A DNA stretch of 64,000 nt from Nonomuraea spiralis (GTDB lineage: Bacteria > Actinomycetota > Actinomycetes > Streptosporangiales > Streptosporangiaceae). Below the pieces are notes generated by a model, which was not told the origin of the DNA, made no database searches, and saw only the letters and a program-made list of their open reading frames with translations. The DNA lies in assembly GCF_014648435.1 (NCBI RefSeq), contig NZ_BMRC01000034.1, positions 21,624 through 85,623 on the forward strand, written 5' to 3'. A program made the translations under genes and the position numbers. Shown in pieces: positions 32,271-40,491 of this stretch. Position 1 is the stretch's first letter, and each line of letters begins with the position of its first letter.

Positions 32271-33137
32271 TCAGAACATCCCCAGCAGGATGGGGGCGGC
32301 GTTCATGGCGCCGTGGACCACGAGGATGGGCCACATCTGCCGGTACCGGCTCCACAGGTAGCCGAGGAACAGCCCCTGCACGCCCTGGTTGGCGAATGCC
32401 GAGGCGAGATCCGCGGGAAGGTTCCCCGTGCCCTGGATGCCGATGTGCCAGGCCGCCCAGAGCAGGGAGGCCAGCACGATGGCGGGCCAGGGGCCGAGGA
32501 CGCGCTCCCATCGGGTCTGCAGCCAGCGCCGGTAGAAGACCTCTTCGAGCAGGCTGTTGACGAGGAACACCACGACGACGGTGACCAGGAGCGTGACGGG
32601 ATCGACGGTCGCGGCGTAGTCGCTGGGCGGCTCGGCCAGCGGGCCCGCGAAGGTGAGAGCCAGCCAGAGTGCGACCGGCGCGATGGGGCCGTAGTGACGC
32701 CAGGCCGCGGGCCGTTCGTGGAAGAGGTCCCGAGCTGCGGAATCGCGCCGCGACAACCAGAACAGCAGTACGGGCACGGCGAGCAGCAGGCCGAGTTTCA
32801 GCAGCGTGTGGGCCGGTTCGCCGCCGCCCGCCAACCGTAGCGCCATGGCGAAGACCACGGCCGCCCCCAGGAGGACGACGGCCTGGAGGCGAACCCCACG
32901 GCCTGGCGGTGTGGCGTCGACAGGAGTCGTCCTGGGCGGCAGCAGCCGGATGAGCACCAGCCCGGCGAGGGCCGGGATCCAGCGGTGCCACATGGGGATG
33001 GTGCCGGCGTGATCGGCCGAGTAGCGGATGTCGGTGGCGCCGTTCAGTACCAGCCACAGTACCGATGCGGCGATCAGGGCCAGGCCGGCGAGCAGGACGC
33101 TCAGACCTAAGGCTGGACTACCTGGTTTATTTCGCAC
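32271..33137 (-). CDS. CPBP-family intramembrane metalloprotease
   Basis: 288 aa, polytopic. The CPBP/Abi signatures are present in order: EEVFYRRWLQTRW (motif 1, EExxxR), WAAWHIG (motif 2 His) and VHGAMNAAP (motif 3). CPBP proteases include CAAX-processing enzymes and, in bacteria, bacteriocin self-immunity proteins. I place the start at GTG 33137, 8 nt downstream of a good -10 box, implying a leaderless transcript. It is divergent from a TetR gene. Confidence 0.82.
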   Translation of the reverse strand: MRNKPGSPALGLSVLLAGLALIAASVLWLVLNGATDIRYSADHAGTIPMWHRWIPALAGLVLIRLLPPRTTPVDATPPGRGVRLQAVVLLGAAVVFAMALRLAGGGEPAHTLLKLGLLLAVPVLLFWLSRRDSAARDLFHERPAAWRHYGPIAPVALWLALTFAGPLAEPPSDYAATVDPVTLLVTVVVVFLVNSLLEEVFYRRWLQTRWERVLGPWPAIVLASLLWAAWHIGIQGTGNLPADLASAFANQGVQGLFLGYLWSRYRQMWPILVVHGAMNAAPILLGMF

Positions 33138-33144
33138 GCTTGTA

Positions 33145-33175
33145 CTGTATAGGAAACCGTACAGGTGTGCTGTAA
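33145..33175 (-). promoter_or_regulatory. Leaderless CPBP promoter overlapped by a TetR-type operator
   Basis: Minus strand: -35 TTACAG (33170-33175), 18-nt spacer, -10 TATACA (33146-33151), then 8 nt to GTG 33137. The near-palindrome CTGTAT-n8-GTACAG (33145-33164) covers the -10 and part of the spacer, so a repressor bound there would block it. Confidence 0.6.
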
Positions 33176-33183
33176 TAACCCTC

Positions 33184-33807
33184 ATGCCCAAAGTCGTGGA
33201 CCATGAGCAGCGGCGCGAGGAACTGGTCCGGGTCGTGTGGGAGATCATCAGCCGGGAGGGGATCGAAGGGGCCACGGTCCGCAGGGTCGCCGAAGCGGCG
33301 GGCATCTCGGTCGGCGGACTGCGCCACTACTTCGACAATCAGCGCGGCCTGCTCAGCTTCGCGGCCGAGGCGGTCGCCAGAAGTGTCACCAAACGCATCA
33401 TCGGCCACCTCGACGCGGAGCTGTCGGGCATGCGGCGTGCCCAGCTCATCCTCGAAGAGATGCTTCCGCTCGACGACGACCGCCGCGTCGAGGTGGACGT
33501 ATGGCTGGCGTGCCTGGTGCGTTCGCGTATGGATGAGTCGATGGCGGAGCAACGCCGCGCGGGCTGGGCGGGCGAACGCCACATCTGCCGCCTGGCGGTC
33601 GCCTTCCGCCACGGCCTGCCGCTCCCCACCCGTATAGGGCAGGAGTTCGGCGACGCCGGGCTGGAGGGACAGGCCATGCGACTGCACGTGTTCATGGACG
33701 GCCTGACGCTTCAGACAGCGGCCTACCCGCACAACTTCACGCCCCAAGCCGTACGCCGGATGGTCCACGAAGAGCTGTGCCGCCTCGGCGAGCCGTCCGC
33801 CGAGTGA
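33184..33807 (+). CDS. TetR-family regulator
   Basis: 208 aa from ATG 33184. The helix-turn-helix is VWEIISREGIEGATVRRVAE, then AAGISVGGLRHYFDNQRGLLSF. The C-terminal part (LILEEMLPLDDDRRVEVDVW) resembles BetI-like TetR ligand domains. It is divergent from the CPBP protease; the inverted repeat at 33145-33164 is its probable operator. Confidence 0.87.
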   Translation: MPKVVDHEQRREELVRVVWEIISREGIEGATVRRVAEAAGISVGGLRHYFDNQRGLLSFAAEAVARSVTKRIIGHLDAELSGMRRAQLILEEMLPLDDDRRVEVDVWLACLVRSRMDESMAEQRRAGWAGERHICRLAVAFRHGLPLPTRIGQEFGDAGLEGQAMRLHVFMDGLTLQTAAYPHNFTPQAVRRMVHEELCRLGEPSAE

Positions 33808-33869
33808 CTGCGGCACAGTCCTTGGTGTGCGGCGGCGAGGTCTGCGCCGAGGGGCGCCGTGCTGTCGGC

Positions 33870-33966
33870 GGTGACGAAGCAGGACGAGCCCGGCCGCGAT
33901 CGTCAGAAGGCCGGGACACAGCAGCGCCCGTACCGGGAAGCGGGCCATCAGCGGGCTCACCGCCCG
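33870..33966 (-). pseudogene. Fragment of an MFS transporter
   Basis: A short minus-strand frame reads SPLMARFPVRALLCPGLLTI, then AAGLVLLRHR, matching one membrane span and the preceding Arg-rich loop of DHA2-type MFS pumps. Nothing before or after continues the family. It lies in a 400-bp stretch of scraps between the TetR and MerR genes. On the plus strand at 34011-34185 another orphan frame ends ALAADIDLTALEPHTPRLP; I cannot assign that one. Confidence 0.4.
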
Positions 33967-34211
33967 TACGCCGTCTGCCTGTACGTTCCGGGTCCGGCGT
34001 GGCTGTGGGTGAGTACGACGGCGCACTCCGCCGGTTTCGCTCCTCTGCCGCAGGCCGGCGAGGTCTACCGGCGTGCCCTGGCGGCCGGGGTGCCGCAGGC
34101 CGAGGACGAACGGCTCTACGGCAGAGCCTTGGCGGCGGACATCGACCTCACCGCCCTGGAGCCCCATACGCCACGCCTTCCGTGACGGGTGGGACGACGA
34201 ACGCGCGTACG

Positions 34212-35030
34212 TCAGGTCCAGGTCGCCGATTCCGGGTCGATGCCGCGATCGCGGGCATTGGCGTCGATGACGTCGCGGAGCCAGACGGCCAGACCTGGCT
34301 CGATCGCGTCGTAGTACGCCGTGAATCCGGGATCGGCGGCGAGCATCCTCCCCATGCAGACGTGCATGGAAAGGCTGCAGTCGAAGTACGCGTCGATGGA
34401 GGCCCTGTGCCGTTCCGCCAGGGCGTTGGCTCCGGCACTGCCCGGCCTGACCCCGGCGCGCTTGGCTGCCGCCAGGTCCTGCTCAAGCGTCTCGACGTTG
34501 TGGGCGACCTGCCGCCAGTCCTCGGGGGTCATGCCGGCGGCGCGCTCGGCGTACTGGGCCCATTGGGCCGTCTCGCCCCACCGGTCACGTGCGCCCGCTG
34601 CCAGTGACGGCTTCCAGCGCTGCCCGAAGATCTCGACCTGTTCCTCCGCGGAGAGCAGAATGCCGGCGCGGGCGGCTTCGATCATGCGATCGACCGCGTC
34701 GACCATCGACTGCAGGCGGGAGATGCGATCGAGGAGCTGGGCCCGCTGTTGCCTCAGCGGTACGGTCACGTCGACCGTCGGAGCATCGAGAAGTTCACCG
34801 ATGTCGTCGAGCGGCAGACCGAGCTCTCGGTAGATGAGCACCCGGTGGATACGTGCGACGTCGGCCGCGGAGTAGAGCCGGTACCCCCCGGCGGTCCGCC
34901 CCGACGGCCGGACGAGCCCGATCGCGTCCCAATGGTGGAGGGTGCGGACGGTGACCCCCACGTGCGACGCCACGGCCCCGACGGTCAGTCCGCCGGGCTC
35001 CGCGGCATCGTCCATCGCGGTGCTGGTCAC
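34212..35030 (-). CDS. MerR-family regulator with TipAS-like domain
   Basis: About 272 aa. The MerR winged helix is TVGAVASHVGVTVRTLHHWD, then AIGLVRPSGRTAGGYRLYS, followed by a dimerisation coiled coil (about 85-130). The C-terminal 120 residues match the TipAS drug-binding fold (EEQVEIFGQRW, ASIDAYFDCSLSMHVCMGRM). TipA-type proteins sense cyclic peptide antibiotics such as thiostrepton. Start is uncertain: GTG 35030, ATG 35015 or GTG 35072. It follows the VOC gene on the same strand. Confidence 0.85.
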   Translation of the reverse strand: MTSTAMDDAAEPGGLTVGAVASHVGVTVRTLHHWDAIGLVRPSGRTAGGYRLYSAADVARIHRVLIYRELGLPLDDIGELLDAPTVDVTVPLRQQRAQLLDRISRLQSMVDAVDRMIEAARAGILLSAEEQVEIFGQRWKPSLAAGARDRWGETAQWAQYAERAAGMTPEDWRQVAHNVETLEQDLAAAKRAGVRPGSAGANALAERHRASIDAYFDCSLSMHVCMGRMLAADPGFTAYYDAIEPGLAVWLRDVIDANARDRGIDPESATWT

Positions 35031-35058
35031 GCCGTCGAGTCTTACATGCACGTCTGAC

Positions 35059-35577
35059 CTAGGCGGTTTCACCCCCCTGCGGGAGCAGGTAGCCGTTCTC
35101 TTCGAGGTGGCGTGCCTCTGCGCTGTCGGGGTCGAAGGGACGGGCGGCGGTCATGATCACGCGGGCGTTCTCCGGCGTGATCACTTCCAGTTCCACGGTG
35201 TTCCACGGAGTCTTCCGCGGTCCCGTCGTACATCCGGGCACCAGCGCGGTGCACGCCCGCGCGATCTCGTCGACCTGGCTCAGCACGCAACTGAAGCCGA
35301 TGCTCACCGTCGCGAGGGCCGGCAGGGCATCGACCGGGACGAGCAGAGCGTCCTGGAACGCCCACCGTCGAACATGCGTGACCTGGCCCGGTACCGTGAA
35401 CAGGTCGACGAAGCCGAGCCCTTGGGTCCAGAAGTTCACGGACTCGGTCAGGTCCGGCGTCGGCACGGTGACGAACATCGGCATCCCGTAGATGCCGCGG
35501 TAGATCTCAGGTGGCGTCGCGTCGGGCCCGGGCGGAGGGACAGGGCTGATCTCGAATGCCGGGTAGTAGTCGGTCAT
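35059..35577 (-). CDS. VOC (glyoxalase/bleomycin resistance) family protein
   Basis: 172 aa. The VOC beta-alpha-beta-beta-beta unit is visible: MPMFVTVPTPDLTESVNFWT, then GLGFVDLFTVPG. Metal ligands are not obvious, so it may be a binding rather than a catalytic member. About 30 residues precede the domain. It is the first gene of a probable two-gene operon with the TipAS-like MerR regulator, suggesting a drug-binding or resistance role (inference). Confidence 0.8.
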   Translation of the reverse strand: MTDYYPAFEISPVPPPGPDATPPEIYRGIYGMPMFVTVPTPDLTESVNFWTQGLGFVDLFTVPGQVTHVRRWAFQDALLVPVDALPALATVSIGFSCVLSQVDEIARACTALVPGCTTGPRKTPWNTVELEVITPENARVIMTAARPFDPDSAEARHLEENGYLLPQGGETA

Positions 35578-35706
35578 GCGTTCAGCGTGCTGCCTGACGC
35601 GACGTAAGGGTCAAATCCGTTCCGGCGCAGGCCGCGGCGGCCCGGGTGACGCCGGGAGCCTAAGATCGACGGTCGAGCACTGATCCGAGAAGGCAGGAGG
35701 CCGAGG

Positions 35707-36579
35707 GTGGCGCCGACCGACGCGTTCGCGGAGGCCGACTGGCAGGCACATCGCCCCGCCGTCTTCGGGGCGGCCTACCGGATCCTCGGCAGCGTGGCCG
35801 AGGCCGAGGACGTGGTGCAGGAAGTCTGGTTGCGCGCCGCCGCCGCCGACCTGTCCGAGGTACGTGATCTGCGGGCCTGGCTGGTGACCCTGGCCGCGCG
35901 GGGGTCGTACAACGTGCTCAAGTCGGCGCGTGTCCGGCGGGAGTCCTACGTCGGCCCCTGGTTGCCCGAACCGCTGCTGACCGGGCCCGACGCCGCCGCT
36001 CAGGTGCTCATGGACGAGTCGGTGAGCACCGCGATGCTGGTGGTCATGGAGACGCTCTCCCCGGCCGAGCGCGTCGCGCTGGTGCTGCACGACGTCTTCG
36101 ACTTCCCGTTCGACCGGATCGCCGAGGTGCTCGGCAGCACACCCGCCGCCGGCCGCAAGCTCGCCTCCCGCGCGCGGGCGCGGGTCGCCGCGGTCAAGGA
36201 ACGCCCTCGGGCGTCCAGGGCCGAGACCGAACGCCTGCTCAAGGCGTTCAAGGCGGCCGCCGACGCGGGGAACCTGGCCGAGCTCGTCGAACTGCTGCAC
36301 CCCGAGGCCGTCTATGTCGCCGACGGCGGCGGCAAGGTGACCGCCGCGCGCAGGCCGGTCCAGGGCGCCGCGCCGATCGCCCTGCTGGCGGTCAGGCAGA
36401 TCGAGATCAGGCGTCCCGACGCGTTCCAGATCATCGAGGTGAACGGTCAGCCGGCCCTGGCGACGTACCGCGGTGGCCGACTGGTCTGGCTCGACACCCT
36501 GGAGATCGCCGACGGGCGGATCACGACCTGGCGGCGACTGGCCAATCCGGAGAAGTTCGCGCACATCGGTCACACCTGA
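35707..36579 (+). CDS. ECF41-type (SigJ-like) sigma factor with SnoaL-like C-terminus
   Basis: 290 aa from GTG 35707. Sigma region 2 reads FGAAYRILGSVAEAEDVVQE, then VWLRAA; region 4 has LSPAERVALVLHDVFDFPFD. The three ECF41 signatures are present: WLPEP in the linker (position about 87), DGGGK, and NPEKF at the C-terminus. In ECF41 factors the fused SnoaL/NTF2-like domain tunes sigma activity, replacing a separate anti-sigma factor. The oxidoreductase gene 61 bp downstream is the expected COE-type partner and likely target. Confidence 0.9.
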   Translation: MAPTDAFAEADWQAHRPAVFGAAYRILGSVAEAEDVVQEVWLRAAAADLSEVRDLRAWLVTLAARGSYNVLKSARVRRESYVGPWLPEPLLTGPDAAAQVLMDESVSTAMLVVMETLSPAERVALVLHDVFDFPFDRIAEVLGSTPAAGRKLASRARARVAAVKERPRASRAETERLLKAFKAAADAGNLAELVELLHPEAVYVADGGGKVTAARRPVQGAAPIALLAVRQIEIRRPDAFQIIEVNGQPALATYRGGRLVWLDTLEIADGRITTWRRLANPEKFAHIGHT

Positions 36580-36640
36580 GCCCGCTGTCTTGTCTCCCTG
36601 CCGCCCCCTGATCCCCAGGGGAGGCTGAGAGGACGAACCA

Positions 36641-37801
36641 ATGGCACACGTTGTGATCATCGGAGGCGGTTTCGCGGGCGTGTGGAGCGCCGCGGGCGCG
36701 GCGCTGGCACGCGAGCGGGCGGCCGGGGGCAAGGACCTGCGCATCACGCTCATCGCGCCGAACGACCACCTGGTACTGCGCCCACGCCTGTACGAGCCGG
36801 AACCCGACCTGGCCAAGGTGGAACTGCGCAGAATCCTCGGGCCGATCGGCGTCAGGCACCTGCGGGCCTCGGTGAGCACGATCGACACCGACCGCCGCAC
36901 GGTGGTGGCCGACGGCGAGGAGATCGGCTACGACCGCCTGGTGCTGGCGGCCGGCAGCCGGCTCGTCCGGCCACACGACCTGCCCGGCGCCGAACGGCTC
37001 TTCGACATCGACACCCTTGACGGAGCCCGGCGGCTCACCGACCATCTGCGCGACCGCGAGGACTACACGGCTGTGGTCGTCGGCGCCGGGTTCACCGGTC
37101 TGGAGGCGGCGACCGCGCTGGCCGCCCGGGGTCGGGTGCTGCTGGTGGACCGGTCGCAGGTGCTCGCGAACCAGCTCGGCCCGGGCCCGCGTGCGGAGAT
37201 CGAAGCCGCACTGGACAAGCTGGGCGTCGAACACCGGCTCGGCACGACGGTGACCGAGGTCGGTGAAGGGCACGCCGTCCTGTCCGACGGCACCAAGGTC
37301 GAGGCGGACGCGGTGGTCTGGTCGGTGGGGATGCGGGCCAGCGAGCTCACCCGGCAGATCTGCGACGAGCTCGACCACCTCGGCCGGATACCGGTGGATC
37401 GGTGGCTGCGTGCCCTTCCCGAGGTGTTCGTCGCCGGGGACACCGCCGCGGCGGCGTTCGACGCCGAGCACACGGTCATGCAGGCGTGCCAGCACGCCAC
37501 CCCGCTCGGCAAGGTCGCCGGGCACAACGCCGCGGCCGACCTGCTCGGCGTGCCGCTGCGCGAGTTCACCCCTGGTCCGTACGTCACCTGCCTGGACCTG
37601 GGCGACGCCGGCGGGATCTTCACCCGGGGCTGGGACCGGAGGGTGATGGCCACGGGCCCTGAGGGCAAGGAGATCAAGATACGGATCAACCAGGCGATCC
37701 ACCCGCCGGTCGACGACGCGGAGAAGATCCTCGCCGCCGCCGACCGCGTCCACATCGAACTGCCCTTCTTCCCCCGCGACGACGAGCAGCCCGTCCCCTG
37801 A
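36641..37801 (+). CDS. FAD-dependent pyridine nucleotide oxidoreductase (NDH-2-like)
   Basis: 386 aa. The first FAD motif is VVIIGGGFAGVWSAAGAAL. The NAD(P) motif is TAVVVGAGFTGLEAATALAA. The second FAD motif is VFVAGDTAAAAFDAEH. The C-terminal part lacks a clear membrane anchor. It resembles type II NADH dehydrogenases and ferredoxin reductase-like enzymes. Following the ECF41 sigma gene, it fits the conserved sigma-oxidoreductase module. GAGAGGACG precedes ATG 36641. Confidence 0.87.
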   Translation: MAHVVIIGGGFAGVWSAAGAALARERAAGGKDLRITLIAPNDHLVLRPRLYEPEPDLAKVELRRILGPIGVRHLRASVSTIDTDRRTVVADGEEIGYDRLVLAAGSRLVRPHDLPGAERLFDIDTLDGARRLTDHLRDREDYTAVVVGAGFTGLEAATALAARGRVLLVDRSQVLANQLGPGPRAEIEAALDKLGVEHRLGTTVTEVGEGHAVLSDGTKVEADAVVWSVGMRASELTRQICDELDHLGRIPVDRWLRALPEVFVAGDTAAAAFDAEHTVMQACQHATPLGKVAGHNAAADLLGVPLREFTPGPYVTCLDLGDAGGIFTRGWDRRVMATGPEGKEIKIRINQAIHPPVDDAEKILAAADRVHIELPFFPRDDEQPVP

Positions 37802-37819
37802 CCTCCGTCCTCCTCCGGG

Positions 37820-37845
37820 GCGCGGCGGCCCACCGGCCGCCGCGC
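37820..37845. terminator. Bidirectional 11-bp hairpin between convergent genes
   Basis: GCGCGGCGGCC, loop CACC, GGCCGCCGCGC, between the oxidoreductase stop (37801) and the CU044-like gene stop (37849). No U-tract on either side. Confidence 0.75.
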
Positions 37846-37848
37846 ACG

Positions 37849-38970
37849 TCAGTCGCCGGGCACGATCCTGCTGGGCAGCTTCGGGCGTGCGTCCGTCCAG
37901 CCGGATGCGGTCAGAGCGGTCCACGAGGTGAGCGTTCCCGTACGGTCGGGAGATCGTTCCTGTACGGCCAGCAGCCGGCCTGAGGACTCCTCGATGATGA
38001 TCTGCCTGGTCCCGTCGAGTTCGATGCCGTTCCCCGCCCGGCCCAGGGGATCGGTGATGGTCCCGATGTTCTTGACGCTCGTCAGACCCGCGAGCATGCG
38101 GTAGAGCGCGGCGCGTAGCTGAGGAGTCGTCGGCAGTTCGGAGAGCAGGCTGGTGGCCTGGGTGTAGAGAAGCTCCTCGGTGGCCGGGTAACCACCTCGC
38201 CAAGCCCGCCCTTGCAGAACTTCCTTCAGCCGCACCGGGTCCGCCGGCAAGCCCATGACCTGTTCGATCGTGACGTGTACGGGACCGACCGCAGGATAGG
38301 AGACTTCGGGATTCTGCTGGTCGTCCAGCCGGAAGGCGAACGGCGGTCGCGGCGCCATGCCGCCGATGCCGGGAACGCCTGGTCCCTCACAGGCGCCGAG
38401 CCGGTACGCCCCCTGTTCTCGCCAGATCACCTCATCGGCCGGGGAAAGGGGCTTGCCTGACTGAGCGGTGACCAGGCCCCAGCTCGGCTCCCGCGCCGAC
38501 TTGGCCATCCAGACCTCATGCGTACATGTCACCCGATATCTGACCAGCTTGGGTGTCATACCCGTGGGTGCGCGCCCTTCCGCTCCCACTGCCATGCTCT
38601 GGCCGGAACTGTGCCAGTAGCGGCCCGTCGCCGCGCCGGCGGTCTCGATCCGATCCGCGGCGGCAAGCAGGACCGTACGGGCGGATACGGGTTGAGACGT
38701 CGTGGGCCCGATGTCCGTGCTCCGCGTCAGCGTGACCGTCACGACCGTGGCGGCCGTCGCGACGGCGGCGATGCGAATGGCGGTCATGATGTTCGATCTC
38801 GGCCGTGACGACCTGCCGGCCGGCCTGGTTCGCGGCTCGTCGCCGGCCTTGCCCAGCAGGTCGTCGCCGGCCTTGCTCAGCAGGTCGTCGGCGGAAAGGC
38901 GGGATCCGCGATCCAACGAGTCCGGGCGGGCCATGGCGAGCAGTCGCATCGTGTCGGGCTTGCGGCTCAT
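37849..38970 (-). CDS. ECF-associated membrane protein, CU044_5270-like
   Basis: 373 aa from ATG 38970, overlapping the sigma stop as ATGA. A charged N-terminal cytoplasmic part contains two 8-residue repeats (DDLLSKAG, DDLLGKAG). A single membrane span follows near residues 63-81 (MTAIRIAAVATAATVVTVTL). The extracytoplasmic domain has ARTVLLAAADRIETAGAATG and YWHSSGQS, typical of the CU044_5270 family that accompanies actinobacterial ECF sigma genes. It probably acts as sensor or anti-sigma partner. Confidence 0.8.
   Translation of the reverse strand: MSRKPDTMRLLAMARPDSLDRGSRLSADDLLSKAGDDLLGKAGDEPRTRPAGRSSRPRSNIMTAIRIAAVATAATVVTVTLTRSTDIGPTTSQPVSARTVLLAAADRIETAGAATGRYWHSSGQSMAVGAEGRAPTGMTPKLVRYRVTCTHEVWMAKSAREPSWGLVTAQSGKPLSPADEVIWREQGAYRLGACEGPGVPGIGGMAPRPPFAFRLDDQQNPEVSYPAVGPVHVTIEQVMGLPADPVRLKEVLQGRAWRGGYPATEELLYTQATSLLSELPTTPQLRAALYRMLAGLTSVKNIGTITDPLGRAGNGIELDGTRQIIIEESSGRLLAVQERSPDRTGTLTSWTALTASGWTDARPKLPSRIVPGD
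38837..38894. repeat. 24-bp in-frame tandem repeat, 2.4 copies
   Basis: Copies start at 38837 and 38861, with a 10-bp partial at 38885, differing at one position. They encode the repeated DDLL(S/G)KAG segment in the cytoplasmic part of the sigma-associated membrane protein. Confidence 0.85.
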
Positions 38971-39548
38971 CGAAGTTTCCCTCCGGGGACGATCACGGGC
39001 TTGGGAGACGGGCTGGTACCTGCGGTGTCGATCGCCGATTGCAGCCGGCGGCGTGCACGATGCAGCCGGACGAAGAAGGTGGCCTTCGTACAGCCCAGCA
39101 CCTCGGCCGCTTCCACGGCGGACAGGCCGTGCCACGTGGTGAGAGTCAGGATCTCCTTGTCGCCGTCGGACAGGGTGGCGAGCGCGCGGAGAACGGTGAG
39201 TCGTTCGGTGGCGTGTTCACCCACGTCGGCGACGGCCTTCTCCACCCACGTGCGCAGGTCGGCCTCCAAAGACGCACGACGGGCGTCCTGCCGGAAGTTG
39301 TCACGCAGGATGTTCCGGGCGACGCGGAAGAGCCACTGCAACTGCGCGTGGTCGGGGATGTCGTCAAGTCGTCGCCAGGCGACGAGGAAGGTCTCGCTGA
39401 CCACTTCCTCCGCGAGCTGGTGTCCGGCTCGAGTCACCGCATAGCCGTACACCCGCGCTTGGTGGGTGTTGTAGAGCGCGGTGAAGCGCTCGTGGGGGTT
39501 GGGCAAGCCGGTTCCTTCGGTCGGGGACGCGCATTGTTCATGGAACAT
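38967..39548 (-). CDS. ECF RNA polymerase sigma factor
   Basis: 193 aa. Region 2 reads FTALYNTHQARVYGYAVTRA, then GHQLAEEVVSETFLVAWRRL; LQWLFRVARNILRDNFRQ follows. Region 4 has LSDGDKEILTLTTWHGLSAV and EAAEVLGCTKATFFVRLHRA. ATG 39548 gives about 15 extra N-terminal residues; TTG just before PNPHERF is an alternative. It is coupled by ATGA to the CU044-like membrane gene. Confidence 0.88.
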   Translation of the reverse strand: MFHEQCASPTEGTGLPNPHERFTALYNTHQARVYGYAVTRAGHQLAEEVVSETFLVAWRRLDDIPDHAQLQWLFRVARNILRDNFRQDARRASLEADLRTWVEKAVADVGEHATERLTVLRALATLSDGDKEILTLTTWHGLSAVEAAEVLGCTKATFFVRLHRARRRLQSAIDTAGTSPSPKPVIVPGGKLR

Positions 39549-39932
39549 GTGGTCCCGACGAAGGCTTTCTTACATCTCGATCTCGCCTTTTCTACGAGCC
39601 GGGTGGTTCGACTTCCGGACATGGGAGAAGGGCCTCTGGATTGCTCCGAGCCCCTTCTCGCTTGCGTCTTCCCGGTGAGGTTTTCACAAGGAGTTCACTC
39701 CTGCGGCAGAGGATGGGGAGCACGGGGCGAGGGCGGTGGCCAACCAGCTCATTGACGGCGGTCACGCGTATGCCGGCGGCCCCGTGAGGCTTGCCTTCCT
39801 GCGGGTCATCGACAGCGTGCCAGGACTCATGCCGATTCTGGCCGCCGGATGAGTCGTGGAGTCACGACAGCTCTGATCATCTCCGATCCGGTCCGGGATC
39901 CCGAGGTGATCTGAAGCTGCCACCCTGATGCC
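39549..39932. other. 384-bp interval with one orphan reading frame
   Basis: On the plus strand about 39735-39852 reads AVANQLIDGGHAYAGGPVRL, then AFLRVIDSVPGLMPILAAG and a stop. It has good codon bias but no start or recognisable relatives; it may be a gene scrap. The rest, between divergent genes, shows nothing clear. Confidence 0.4.
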
Positions 39933-40418
39933 ATGGTTCGCACATCACTGATCGCATGCTGCTTGGCCATCTCGCTCGCCGGCTGCGCAGCTACCTCGGT
40001 GCCGGTGGCGTCATCCGAGTCCGCTCAGCCGGAACCCGCCGCCGCCCCAAAAACTCCACTGCAGCAGAGCACCATTCCCGGCACGCAACGGTTTTACGCC
40101 ACCGAGTTACGACCCGGCGACTGCATCGAACCCCTTCCCCAGACGTCCCTGGTGACCGTCGTCCCCTGCCGCGTGCCGCACTCGGCCGAGTTCGCCACCA
40201 CGTACGTCCTCCCCCAGGGGCCGTATCCGGGTGCGGACATGACGCGACTCGCGGAGAACGGATGTCTCCCCAGAATGCGCATCAAAAAGTCGAAAAGGGA
40301 TGAGATCGGCATCGCGTGGCTTGGGCCGGCCTTTGAGGACTGGCCTCGTTACCGGACCGTGTACTGCCTGGCCGTACCCATGGACGGAAAGAAGACAACG
40401 GGACGGCTGGTCGAGTAA
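39933..40418 (+). CDS. Lipoprotein with septum-formation-family (DUF4190-associated) motif
   Basis: 161 aa. The lipobox is LAISLAGCAA. The mature part has RPGDCIEPL, then VTVVPCRVPHSAEFATTYVL and NGCLPRM. The paired GDC/PC..PH.AE pattern is the signature of the septum formation/DUF4190-linked domain, with conserved Cys likely forming disulfides. It is exported and membrane tethered, close to the ECF pairs. Function unknown. Confidence 0.7.
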   Translation: MVRTSLIACCLAISLAGCAATSVPVASSESAQPEPAAAPKTPLQQSTIPGTQRFYATELRPGDCIEPLPQTSLVTVVPCRVPHSAEFATTYVLPQGPYPGADMTRLAENGCLPRMRIKKSKRDEIGIAWLGPAFEDWPRYRTVYCLAVPMDGKKTTGRLVE

Positions 40419-40491
40419 CCACCGGTGTGCGTGCCCGCGCGCAGGGAGTTGCCTGCCGCCGTCTGGTCGAACCTCTGCCCTTACAACCCGC

